Positions 46,859-57,639 of a stretch of DNA of 64,000 nt are shown piece by piece. Origin of the DNA: Bullera alba (lineage: Eukaryota > Basidiomycota > Tremellomycetes > Tremellales > Bulleraceae); contig BCIX01000002.1 of NCBI GenBank assembly GCA_001600095.1, positions 1,426,001 to 1,490,000 on the forward strand, given 5' to 3'. The notes below the pieces were generated by a model, which was given only the letters and a program-made list of their open reading frames with translations, searched no databases and was not told the origin of the DNA. How positions within the stretch are numbered: position 1 is the first letter of the stretch; every line of letters begins with the position of its first letter. The translations under genes and the position numbers were made by a program.

Positions 46859-48527
46859 ATGTCCAGCGCCAAACGTATATTCGCCGAGGCACCAAGTGCC
46901 GCCGATCTCGCCAAACTCGATCAGGAGGATGCCCTTGCTTGGACTCGAGGGGAGTTTGAGATCCCAAATGCTCGGGCCTGCGGGGGTGAGGTAGATGAGG
47001 ATGCAATCTACTTCTGCGGAAACTCGCTAGGCCTGCTCAACAAGAAGGCCAGAAAGCACATGATAGAAGAACTCGACGTATGGGGCAGCTCGTAAGTCTT
47101 ATCCAAGACACAGCGGTGTAGTGCTATACCTGACATCGAACAGCTCTGTGACTGGTCATTTCAACCATCCACATGATAGGCCTTGGAAACATGTAGACCG
47201 GCCTATGACGCCTCATCTGGCAAAGCTAGTAGGAGCCTCGGAGGACGAAGTGGCCCACACAAGCACTCTCACCAGTAACATCCACGTACTTCTTACCAGC
47301 TTTTATAAGCCAACCCCGAAGAGGTGGAAAATAGTCATCGAGCAAGGATCTTTCCCGTCTGATTGGGTATGCTTCACTCCCGATATCAGTAGGCCTCCGG
47401 CTGACGCTTGGTAGTACGCCATCCACTCTCACCCCGCTCTGCACGATGCTGTCCTGTCGAAAGAGCAAATTGACGATGCGATCATCGCCCTCAAACCAAG
47501 GGAAGGAGAAGAAGTGTTCAGAACCGAGGATATACTGCAGGTGCTCGCGGACAATGCAGACGAGGTGAGTTATATTGGACCAATTGGAGACTGATAATGC
47601 TATAGATCGCTGTTGTTTGGCTGCCTCTCGTGCAGTACTACACTGGTCAGCTGTTCGACGTTGCGCCCATTTCGAAGAAGTCTCATGAGATCGGTGCACT
47701 CATTGGGCTCGACATGGCACATGGTGTGGGCAACGTTAAGGTCGAGCTTAACAAGTGGGACATCGACTTTGCAGTTTGGTGCACATACAAGTGAGTCGTC
47801 GATTCCAGCACCGAGGCTCATGATTCGCAGATACCTCAACGCCGGCCCTGCTGCTATCGGCGGTATGTACGTCAAGACTGGCTTAGACGACGGCGGTAAA
47901 CGCCTTACTGGATGGTGGGGCAACGATGCTGCGACTCGATTCCAGATGTCACCCCAGTTCCGACCTACACCCGGTGCTAAGGGATATCAGCACTCGTGTA
48001 CACCGGTTTTCTCGTCGATACCCCTATTGGCAACGCTTGAGCTCATGGACAAGGCTGGCTTTGACAAGATGCTCGAAAAGCAGAAGCTGTTGACAGGAGC
48101 TCTGGAGTCGTTGCTCCAGTCATCAAGATTCTACCGGCCCAGCTCTACTGCGAATGCTGTAGGCGATGCGGAGCCAGAGAGTGATAGCGAGGTCGGCTTC
48201 AGGATCATCACTCCCGCATACCCTTTCAGAGGCACCCAGCTATCGTTGCTCATACTCCCGCGAAAGACCGAAGATGGCGCTGGCAAGGGTATCATGCCGA
48301 GGATCTTCAATCGGATGCTCAAGAAGGGTCTAGTCGGGGACGAACGGGAACCGAGTGTGATCAGGCTCAGCCCCGTCGTGCTCTACAACACCTTCGCGGA
48401 GGTGGGCAAAGCGGTGAAGATTATTGAAGAAAGTCTGGAGGAAGAGGTTGAGCTGGAGAGGCAGAATGGTTCAAGTCGTGATGCGGAAATCGGCTCTGCC
48501 AACGTCGACATGACCACGAAAGGGTAA
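46859..48527 (+). CDS. BNA5: Kynureninase (BNA5), 495 aa
   Basis: Five exons: 46859-47091, 47144-47366, 47415-47564, 47606-47790 and 47831-48527; the total closes in frame. Family landmarks: FCGNSLGLLNKKAR, a W..SSVTGHF segment (residues VTGHFNHPHDRPW), SNIHVLLTSFYKPT, IEQGSFPSDWYAIHSH, VQYYTGQLFD, GLDMAHGVGNV, the PLP Schiff-base Lys in WCTYKYLNAGP (Lys near 264), and GWWGNDAATRFQM. It is a PLP enzyme that cleaves kynurenine or 3-hydroxykynurenine to anthranilate or 3-hydroxyanthranilate plus alanine, in the tryptophan-to-NAD pathway. The C-terminal 35 residues past the usual end are charged and less conserved. The start is at MSSAKRIFAEAP, the only ATG before the conserved core. Confidence 0.96.
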
Positions 48528-49128
48528 ACGAATAAAGCAGCTGTATGAGGCCTTGGGTATACCGTATAGCTATGCGAAGCAGTGATGCACCTTGAAGCAC
48601 ATCATCACACCTGCCTTCACCTGGAGTTAGCCGTACCTAGAGTTAACTAACTGGCTCTGGCACACAACACCTTTGATGCCTTACGTATCCCCACGTGGAG
48701 ACATGACGTACATGCGTTGCTCCGAGGCGGGATGAGCCGACACAGGGCCAGGGCCGAGGCCGACCTTTTTTTAGAGTGGGGGCTGGAGTTTGATCCCGTT
48801 GTTTACGCGGGCCGAAGCTTGCAAGGGGGCACGAGTTTCAGCTTTGGGATCGATGCTGTCAGCTGTCAGAGTGTGTTCCACTCGCCTTTTGTCAACTCAT
48901 CCCATCCACTAGAAAGAACAGCTCGAGAGCATCGACTCACCGCTCGCACAGTACACGGTCGAGCTACAAAAGTGAAGGTCCTGGAGATCTTTCCAGAACA
49001 CCGTTCTTCCAGTCCCTCACGAAAACACCGCTTCACGCACACGCCACAAAGCCATCACGCATCAATAGCTTCTATCCATCATTCCGTCGAAAGCACTTCC
49101 CAGCCTATCCTCCTTGCAAGGAGTGAGA
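48528..49128 (+). promoter_or_regulatory. Intergenic region upstream of the GT61 gene
   Basis: About 0.6 kb between BNA5 and the GT61 gene, both plus strand. It has a CACGTG E-box at 48692-48697. An open frame crosses it but lacks domain features. No RNA gene was seen. Confidence 0.4.
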
Positions 49129-50956
49129 ATGTCCCCCTTCCACCCCACAAAGCGGGACCTACTACTGGTGCTGTCCTGTTTCTTGGTGCTTGGCCTACTG
49201 CTGCAATTTGACTTTTCCTTACGGTTCGACTACATCCGTGGACGAAACGAGTGGGAAGAGAGCCGTCCCATACGGAACGGCAATGGTGCCCACAAGGACA
49301 AATGGATGGAGGAAGTAGAGTCGGGTGCCAAGAGCAGCTCTGGCAGAGTAGTTGCTCCCATGGGCGAGTCCAAGTTGCGATGGGGAGAGGCTGGACCCGT
49401 GAGAACGCAAGTTCTGGGTCATGCTCCAGGATGGACCATCTTCGACCAGATCTACCTGTACAACGGTACTTGGTTTATCGTAACCGACAATCCGTCAAGC
49501 ATCCCTCTACTTCGATTGATGACTTCCACTGGCAAGGAAATCTGGAACGACGAGGACTCCATCAAAGGAAGAGAGCCAACGGAGCAGGATATGCGAATCA
49601 TCTTCCCATCAGAGGCGAAAAAGCTATTTGGTGGATCCGCTTCGAGAGTATCAGGGGCCTCATTCCTTGTCAATGATCCACCCCAATTCCTGGACCACTA
49701 CTATCAGTGAGCATTCTAGCATCTATTTGAGTACATCGAGGGCTGACCATCCTTTAGCTTTGCTGCGGAGCTTCTAGTCGGTCTGTGGCGAACATATTCC
49801 CACCTCGACATGAGCATCGGTCCAAACGGATACACCCACCTCCCCTCGCCTACCCGAATGATTTTCCCTCACACTCCCGCCGGCAAGTGGAACGATTACG
49901 CCAAGATGAACTCTTTCCTCTCCAGAGCCATCTTCCCTTCCATGTCGTACGAATATCAGACCGATTTCAACGACAGGACGGACACCGGTCGAGCTTTCGT
50001 CTTTGAGCGTGTCGTGTTTGCCGACAGAGCCGCGGCCTTCCGAGGCAAAGAGTTCCAGCACACGTGGAGGACAGCATCAGAGGCACTCTTGATCCCCGGA
50101 AGCAAGTACTGGTGGACGACGGTCAGGAAGAACCTCCTCGAGTTTGTCGGCGCTGGCGGAAACGAAGACCTCGAGATCGAATTTGGAATCGAGGAGACCG
50201 AGGATGTAGCTTTGGTATCGGAGATCGACGTCGTCGCCTTGGAAGCTGAGGAGAATGACCTGGAAGAGGAGGCGGAAGTTGTAACAGAGGCGGAACCCGA
50301 GAAGAAGACTGCTCTCTTCAACAGCAAACCAGTCATCACCTACGTCAGCAGACAGGATTGGGGTCGAAGAATGTTGAAGCCGAAAGACCACGAGTCGCTC
50401 GTTCACGAACTCGCCCAACTGGAGAAGAAGTACGGATGGGAGGTGAGCAACTTGCGCATTCCGAGTCTTATTCGCATAGCTGATGAGCGTGTTATAGATC
50501 AACATTGTAGCCATGGACAAGCTCTCGCGAGACCAGCAGATCCGACTGGCGGCACGAACGACAATCATGATGGGCGTTCACGGCAATGGACTCACACATC
50601 TACTCTGGATGAACGCACAGAACCCACGTTCCACGGTCATCGAGTTCTTCTACCCAGGAGGTTTCGCCGAAGACTACGAGTTCACATCGCGAGCTCTTGG
50701 AATCAGGCATTATGGTGTCTGGGATAAGGAGACGTTCACTGCGCCAAACACGCCTCAGGTCGCCTATCCCGAAGGCTTCCAGGGCAACGAGATCCCACTT
50801 AGTGAGCTCCTTACTCACCCTCTTCCCTCATGATAGAAGCTGATCCTTTGCGTAGACGGCAAAACTGTGGCAGACTTGATCGTCCAACGTCTACTGGTAG
50901 AGCGAGACGACAAGGAGGTGCCAGCCGTTGCCGGTGCCGAGCAAAAGGAGTCGTAA
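49129..50956 (+). CDS. GT61-family glycosyltransferase, type II membrane protein, 555 aa
   Basis: Four exons: 49129-49706, 49758-50442, 50498-50801 and 50856-50956; the total is in frame. A short basic N-terminus (MSPFHPTKRD) is followed by one membrane anchor (LLLVLSCFLVLGLLLQFDF), as in Golgi glycosyltransferases. The lumenal part has the DUF563/GT61 pattern: a FLDHYYHFAAELLVGLW segment, RVVFADRAAAF, and the late MMGVHGNGLTHLLWM motif with IEFFYPGG. GT61 enzymes include plant beta-1,2-xylosyltransferases and animal POMGNT2-type enzymes; basidiomycete members are thought to act in capsule or wall glycans. An acidic insert (about residues 328-378, rich in Glu) separates two parts of the catalytic domain. 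Substrate and product are not known from sequence. Confidence 0.88.
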
Positions 50957-51380
50957 TACATATAAAGACCAGCAAAGCTTGGGTCAATCTCACAACACAT
51001 AGATTTCGCAAGTGTCAAACACTGTCAAACCACCCCCACAATTTTGTACAATACCAACTACCGCTAGAGCCATTGGATCATCACTGCATTGTTATCCCAC
51101 TTACGCCCTTCGTTTTTCGTTCCACTTCATTGTTGATCTACGACCCATGACATGCATATACAGGACATTTGCTAGATGCCGAACTTCTGTCTGTCGTTTA
51201 CATCAATGGAAGTCGCATGATCGGCGCTATGGGAAAATATACAATGTGTGTAATACTCTATGTGAATACTTATAGTCTTATAGTATCATGCCGCCGGTCC
51301 ATCATCATGCTTGCTATCGTATTGCCCTGGGACGACGTCGTTCGTTCGTAAAGTCGTTAAAGTCGTCTCTGGCTCTCCAC
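50957..51380. other. Intergenic region between convergent GT61 and F-box genes
   Basis: About 0.42 kb, AT-richer than the flanking genes, containing the two converging 3' UTRs. No gene, RNA or repeat was seen. Confidence 0.4.
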
Positions 51381-53855
51381 TCATCTCTCACCCAGTTCCT
51401 TCGTAAAGTCGCTCATAGAGCTAGACGGCTGTGCTTTAGCCTTCGTGTCCCATGTCCACCCCGGTGCTTCCTTCTTCTCATCTGGATCTTGGGGATTATT
51501 TCCCTCGTTTCTGTGATCTCGACCACACACATGGCGCACCGACCACGTTTTGCCGTCTGCGCCAACACCATCAGCACATTGCACGATATTCGCTCGATGA
51601 CTCTTGACTCACTTGGATTCTCCCTCAGGCCGCACTTTGTATCCCCCTTGGTCTCACATCCGTCGAAAAACTCTGCATCCCATCGAAATCGTCCCAGCCC
51701 GCGGATCCTATCCTCCACCAGAGTGCCATGGAAGGCGGAGACGAAGCGGACTTTGTGGGACAGCAAGTCCACTATACCAGATTGGAACAGGCCACAGTGG
51801 TCCAGATTGAGCCAACGGATCCTAGGTCGAGGACCCTTGACAGGATCCACTTGCGTGTCGAAAAAATCGGCAGGAATGTCGAATGTCGATGAGGTCGATG
51901 TAGACACCTGCTGCGACGCATTTCGACGACTCGAGCCCGCGGCGCTAGACGGGATCTGGGTTGCCGTGACCTTCGCTTTGGCCGGTGCAGTGGGCTTGAA
52001 TGCCGAGCTAGCTTTAGGCTGAGGCGCCTGGGAAGAGCGAATTTGTAGACGCTCGCTCGAGGGTAATCGTGAATTGACGAAATCCCTCATTATGCCAGGA
52101 CTCAATGTCTCGTTTCCAGCGACGCTGAGAGCCACCAATCGCGGAAGAAGTTGATCCTCGGGATCCAAACCGTCCTTGTGATGGAGGGCCTTGATGAAAC
52201 CGTCTTCTAGGCTGCAAAACGCCACATTGAGAAACTCGAGCGAGGGGAAGTATCTCAGGGCGACCAGTAGAGCCGCTTGGTCAACGGCACATTTGCCAAT
52301 GTCCAGGACTCGAAGATTTGGTCGAGCTAACGCTAAACCAGGAGCGAGAATCTGGTTAAGTACACTCGGTCCAGTGGACGACCAGAAACGGAGTTCCTCG
52401 AGATTGGGCGCGTGGAGGCGGTCGGAGAATACAATGTCGCGTAGGTTTGCATCCTCCGCATAGCGTCTCAAGCGGTCGAGTTGAATGCGGGCAGGCAGTC
52501 TTTGGCGGTGTGCCATTGTGACATCCGGTCCGTGGGTTGGAGGGATCCACTCGCAGACCCGAATCGACACTTCTTCCAATGAAGGCAGCTGACGGAGGAA
52601 ATCTAACCGCGAGTAGTCGACTACTTGCAGAAAGCAACGTTCCACAGACAGACTTTGAATCGACGAGAGTTGGCGGGAGTTCTCTGTCGTCGTCGCCGAT
52701 ACGACCTTGGCTCTCGAACTCTCTTGAGATTGTTGCGAAGAGGAAGGCCTTTGGGATGATGCGGGGAGGGGAAGTGAATAAGTGACCAAGTGTCCACGCG
52801 TGATTTCCACTTTGCGCAGGCTAGAAGACTCCTCGGCACACAAGTCGTAATCGAGGCGACTTGGACTGCTGATATTGTGGACGACCAATTCCTCCAGCTG
52901 ATCGAACTTCGTCTTCCACTGGGGGAATATGCGAAGATGGGCGCGTAGGTCCAAGCTCTTCAGTCGTCCGATCGAATCCTTCAAAGCGCTAACTGTGTCC
53001 GCCTCCAAGGTGTGATTGAACATCTGTTCGATCTTCAGATGACGAAGTCGCCCCTTGCTCCTCTCCGCCCAGACTTGAGCTTTCTTGACTGGTTTGCGCG
53101 TGTCTAAAACCAAGGCGTTCCAGAGGGCGGGTTGCGAGATCACCATTTCATACCACTGCTTGCAGACTCGACCCATTTTGAATGTAAAATGCGGATCGTC
53201 CTCCAATCCCATCTGGCATACCAGCGTCAAAACGTCTACCGGGAGAATTCGAATGAAGTTGATGTATTTCTTCTTCTGGGCCAGTTCTCGAGCGCGCACC
53301 TCGTCGGCGGAGAGCTTGAGCTTGGCGGCTTCTGCTTTCCTGCACGCCTTGTAATCGGTGATGATGTCTTGTTTGAGATGTTCAAGACCGACCACCACCT
53401 TGTCTCTTTGCGTGGATCCCAACGTAGCGGAAAGCTTCAAGGCTTCGGCGCAAGCGTCCATAGCGTCTCGGTGACGTTCTAGCTGAAGAAGGATACGGCT
53501 TCGTCTCCAATGGGCCTGAAATCCATCAGTATGAGATTGACTCCTACGATTATCTGATCGACTCACTCTGTAGATCTCTGGATCTCGAATGAAATTGCGG
53601 CACATGCTCTCGCTAGCTCGCAGAGCTGCTTCAACGCACTCGGGCACCCGGCTCATCGCCGCAACCTTGTAGTCATAGGTGGATATCTTCCTATCCCCAA
53701 GACTGATAGCCTAGGAGATGATTAGCGCAGAACAAGCGTCCTGGATATACCTTGTTGAAGGAGGAAATTGCTTCCTCATATTTCCTCTCTTTGAGGTGGC
53801 GGATCCCGAGGTCGTAATGGGTCTTGGCCTGAGCGCTCGAGCTCTGAGACCTCAT
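51381..53855 (-). CDS. TPR, F-box and leucine-rich repeat protein (Dia2/Pof3 type), 775 aa
   Basis: Four exons, complement of 51381-51556, 51613-53515, 53567-53710 and 53751-53855; the total closes in frame. Residues 5-130 form TPR-like helices (THYDLGIRHLKERKYEEAISSFNKAISLG, RILLQLERHRDAMDACAEALKLS). The F-box sits at about 170-215 (INFIRILPVDVLTLVCQMGL, then FTFKMGRVCKQWYEMVISQPALW). Leucine-rich repeats fill most of the rest (LRVLDIGKCAVDQAALLVAL, FPSLEFLNVAFCSLEDGFIK). TPR, F-box, LRR in that order matches budding yeast Dia2 and fission yeast Pof3, SCF ubiquitin ligase adaptors that help unload the CMG helicase and protect the genome. The splice into the last exon was chosen because it yields a compact, hydrophilic C-terminus (TKELGER); the unspliced frame also stays open further. 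Confidence 0.82.
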
Positions 53856-54207
53856 CGTGATACACCACCTCGATAACTTGGCGTCGCTATGTTCCCGCCA
53901 TATGCGAAGAGGTTGGAGCAAGACGAGCGAGAAGGGACGATGGCCACATAGTAGACATTGACTTTTGTAGAGACAAAGTCGCGAGCCAGAGACGCGTCGA
54001 CTGGGACGATACCGTGAGAGACTGAAGCCAGAACCACTTGCGAGAAATTGATTCCGCCCTTTGTGTGGAGGGGACGAGCGGTCGTCGCGCAAATGTTCGA
54101 AACGGTCCTGTCATTCGCGTGTTGTCTTGATCTTCACATCTGTAGTATCGCCGCAACCCAGCTGCGTATTCTCGCGAAGTACAGCACAGCTCTAAGGACG
54201 ACACAAA
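53856..54207. promoter_or_regulatory. Shared divergent promoter of the F-box gene and CCT8
   Basis: 352 bp between the divergent starts at 53855 (minus) and 54208 (plus), so both promoters must lie here or overlap the genes. No open frame of note and no clear motif was recognised. Confidence 0.5.
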
Positions 54208-56225
54208 ATGGCGTTGAAAGTTCCCAAGGCCGGTGGGCCAGATCTCTTTAAGGCTGGATACAAGGTGAGTCTGAGCATTCTTCTACGGCCTTCACCGGTG
54301 GTTCCACCCGTTTGGAAGGCTTTCATGGACCTGAGATCAATCATGAGACCGTCACCTTCTACTATGATCTCATTGCTGACTAGCTCATGTAGTACATGTC
54401 CGGTCTGGAGGAGTCTGTGCTACGGAATATCGCTGCGGTTGGAGAGTTGAGCGAAATTGTCAGAACGTCTTTCGGACCGAATGGTGCGCATACCATGACC
54501 GGCTAGTGTAATGCTGATGATAGCATAGGCCGTAACAAGCTCATCATTAACCACTTGGGGAGACTCTTCGTCACTTCTGATGCAGCAACCATCATCCGGG
54601 AGATCGAGGTCGCTCACCCGGCCGCAAAGCTATTAGTGATGTCTAGTACTGCTCAGGAGACAGAGGTCAGCGAGCTGCTCGACCATGTATACGAATTCAG
54701 CTGATGCCAATATCCAGATGGGTGACGCTACCAACTTCGTCTTGATCTTCGCCGGAGAGCTATTGAAGAGGTCCGAGCACCTGCTCACTATGGGTCTACA
54801 CCCTAGTGATGTGATCCTCGGATACGAGATGGCCTTGACGAAAGGACGGGAGGAGTTGGAATGTGAGTGAACACAGAGATATAGGCTTTTTCTGAACATG
54901 TCTGCAGCTATCATCAACATGAACGTCCCCTCGTCTCCCTTGCCAACCCTGGAACAGCTCGCAACGGCTGTTTCCCCATCACTTGCATCCAAACAGCCTG
55001 GATCGGAGAAGATTCTGGCTAAGTTGGTCGCCGAGGCTTCGCTGGCAATCATGCCCAAAAACCCAAAAGACTTCAACGTCGACTCCGTTCGAGTGGTCAA
55101 AGTGCTGGGAGGTGGTCTGGATGCCAGTCGAGTTGTTCGAGGAATGGTATTCGGCAGGGAGCCTGAAGGTAGGTCGCCAGACCCCCAGCGCGGGCGCCAA
55201 CTAACCTGTCGTAGGTATCGTGAAGAACGCCACGAAAGCCAAGGTCGCCGTCTACACTTGTGGCTTGGACATCTCGCAGACGGAGACCAAGGGCACGGTG
55301 CTGTTGAAAAAGGCCGAGGAGTTGCTCGACTTCACCAGAGGAGAGGAGAAGCAGCTAGAAGGCGTAAGTTATCACTTGGTCTTGCTCGGACTTGGCTGAT
55401 AGCTCTGCGTAGTACTTCAAAGAGATCGCCGATTCTGGTGTCAAGCTCATCATTGCTGGCTCTGGTATTGGAGATTTGGCCCTGCACTACCTGAACCGAC
55501 TGAACATTGCTGTGATCAAAGTTCTGTCAAAGTTCGACCTCAGACGGCTATGTCGAGTCGTTGGCGCCACTCCCTTGGCTCGACTCGGTGCACCCACCCC
55601 CGAAGAGGCCGGTATGGTGGATGTGCTCGAGACTGTTGAAATTGGCGGAGATAGAGTGACTGTGCTGAGGCAGGAGGAAGGCGAGAAGACGAAGACGTCG
55701 ACCATCGTCCTTCGAGGAGCCACTGCCAACTACCTCGACGATCTCGAGCGAAGTTTGGACGACGGTATCAACACTGTCAGGATATTGATGCGAGATGGCC
55801 GACTACTGCCAGGAGCTGGATCGACGGAAATCGAGCTCGCCAAGCGATTGACCAAGTACGGTGACAAGACAGCTGGTTTGGCTCAACACTCGATCAAGCG
55901 ATGGGCTGAGAGTCTGGAAGTCGTGCCGAGAACACTTGCCGAGAACGCTGGTTTGAGTGCCGAGGACGTCATCAGCAACCTGTACAAACAGCACGCCGAT
56001 TCACAAGACAACGACTTTGGTGTGGACATTGACAGCGAGGCCTCGAATGACGGTGTCAAGTCGTCAAAGGAGCTGGGCGTCTTCGACAGCTATGCGGCGA
56101 AAGACTGGGCAATCAAGTTGGCTACAGAGGCCGCCATTGCCGTGCTCAGGGTGGACAGCATCATCGTCAGCAAGCAGGCCGGTATCGCGCCACCCAAGCA
56201 GTCGGGTCACTGGGATGACGATTAG
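54208..56225 (+). CDS. CCT8: CCT8, T-complex protein 1 subunit theta, 550 aa
   Basis: Seven exons: 54208-54264, 54393-54483, 54529-54665, 54718-54862, 54908-55168, 55215-55363 and 55413-56225; the total is in frame. Landmarks of the group II chaperonins: SFGPNGRNKLIINHLGR, VTSDAATIIREIEVAHPAAKL, ETEMGDATNFVLIFAGELL, KAKVAVYTCGLDISQTETKGTVLL (the theta-specific apical loop region), GATPLARLGAPTPEEAG, RTLAENAGLSAEDVI and a DSIIVSKQAGI C-terminal strand. It is one of eight subunits of the cytosolic TRiC/CCT ring that folds actin, tubulin and WD-repeat proteins with ATP. Intron 1 (128 nt) is longer than the rest. The length matches the family (about 550 residues). Confidence 0.96.
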
Positions 56226-56469
56226 TTGGGATAGCTGTACAACTAGACTAGAAGGTGTGTCTCTGCCAGCATGCATAGCTGCGAGTGTGACGCATGACAA
56301 CGATGAGCTCGAAGTGAAAAAGTGTCCATGCATCGCGAGTCGTATATTATACTCTATCCGATTGAAACCCCGAAACCCTTTGGTATCAAATGAAGTGTCG
56401 TGTACTGGTAAAGACTGTCCCATGCTACTTCTTCTCCTCCCACCTCGTCCACCACGTTGGCTCACTGCC

Positions 56470-57639
56470 TTAGCTGATTGCCTGTACTTGAAGCCCGTGC
56501 CAAGTCTTAGCTGAAGATTCCAGCAGGGCGTCTTGCTTGGAAAGGCATTCCGTGCCGTTGCTGGAGAGTAGATAACCTCTTCTGCAGGAGATGATCTTGC
56601 ATCGACCGACGTGGCAGGCGACCTCGTTGGTGTTGGCGATGGCGGTACAGTCCTGAGCGCCCGAGTCGTAGACCTCCGTGCTGTCGAGAGAAGAGCAACC
56701 ACCACAAGACTCGATATCGGTCTTGACGTCGACGCACTCCCATCCGGATCCCCAGCTGAGGCCCTTGATGGGGCACCTAACCATGTCGAAGGGACAAGCT
56801 CGATCTCGCTTGTCCTTGATTTTGATGGGGACGCCGGAGACGCAAGTGTATCTGTTTTTGTTCTTGCACTCGCCGCCGCAGAGAATCTGGTTGGCGTTAC
56901 AGGTTGGCGTTGTTGGAACACATTGGTTGAGCTCATTCTTAGTGTAACCTCGGTCACAGTCTGTGAGGTGAATATCAGCTCGATCTCTCTTACAGGGGAC
57001 CTCGCGATCGCACTTACTTCTGGCACAGCAGCTTCCTCGACCTGCGGGTGGCCAAGCGTGAGTCGAGTGTCTACCGCCAAGGTTGATGCCGAGTAGCTCG
57101 AGACCGAGTTGGACACAGACATCGGCGGCGACGAATGCAAAGAGTTTAGCGGAACCGGGGTATTTCGAAGGGTTTTGGATCTACAGGCAGGCAAAGTACG
57201 GTTAGCATATGCCTCATCGGACATCTACGTCCAGACTCACTGCTTGGGTGATCTTTAGAGCGACATCGCCATCAAAGGTAACACCGGCGGAAGTGACCAC
57301 TTGAACACCGGCGGATAACAAGCCACCATCACCAGCAACACTTGTAGCGACGTCCATGCAGATACAAGTGTCGACACCAAGGAAGAAGTCGACGAAGACG
57401 CCAGGGTTCTTCTGGACCTTGATGGTCGTCGCAACCTTGAGTCTAATACAGGTGTTGAGTTTGAGACCGAGAAGATCGCGCTCTGCTATGGATCGAGCTT
57501 CCACATCCTCGACGTGATAGTCGTTGACGATCATGACTGCGGGCGTCTGATTTGCGAGGATGACCACATCTAACTCGGTGGCAGCTACCAAGCTCAACGC
57601 ACTGAGCGCTGCAAGCAGTATCGAGAATCCGAATCGCAT
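56470..57639 (-). CDS. CPL1-like secreted cysteine-rich protein, 350 aa
   Basis: Three exons, complement of 56470-56960, 57018-57180 and 57241-57639; the total closes in frame. A signal peptide (MRFGFSILLAALSALSLVAA) is followed by a region without clear homology that has scattered Cys. A Cys-dense stretch with EGF/TNFR-like spacing follows (CDRGYTKNELNQC, TCNANQILCGGECKN). The C-terminal 110 residues match the CPL1-like domain of fungi (ACPFDMVRCPI, GWECVDVKTDIESCGGC, DCTAIANTNEVACHVGRCKIISCRRGYLLS). The best-known member is the Cryptococcus Cpl1 protein, a secreted factor first tied to capsule and later to host macrophage effects. Role here is inferred from the domain; many fungi have several such proteins. 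The gene is divergent from the GT90 transferase. Confidence 0.85.

Noticed and set aside
51413..51612. Unspliced C-terminus of the F-box protein
   Set aside because: The frame stays open, but a 56-nt intron with GTGAGT donor and GCGCAG acceptor gives a more plausible hydrophilic end; the unspliced tail is rich in Arg and Cys without pattern.
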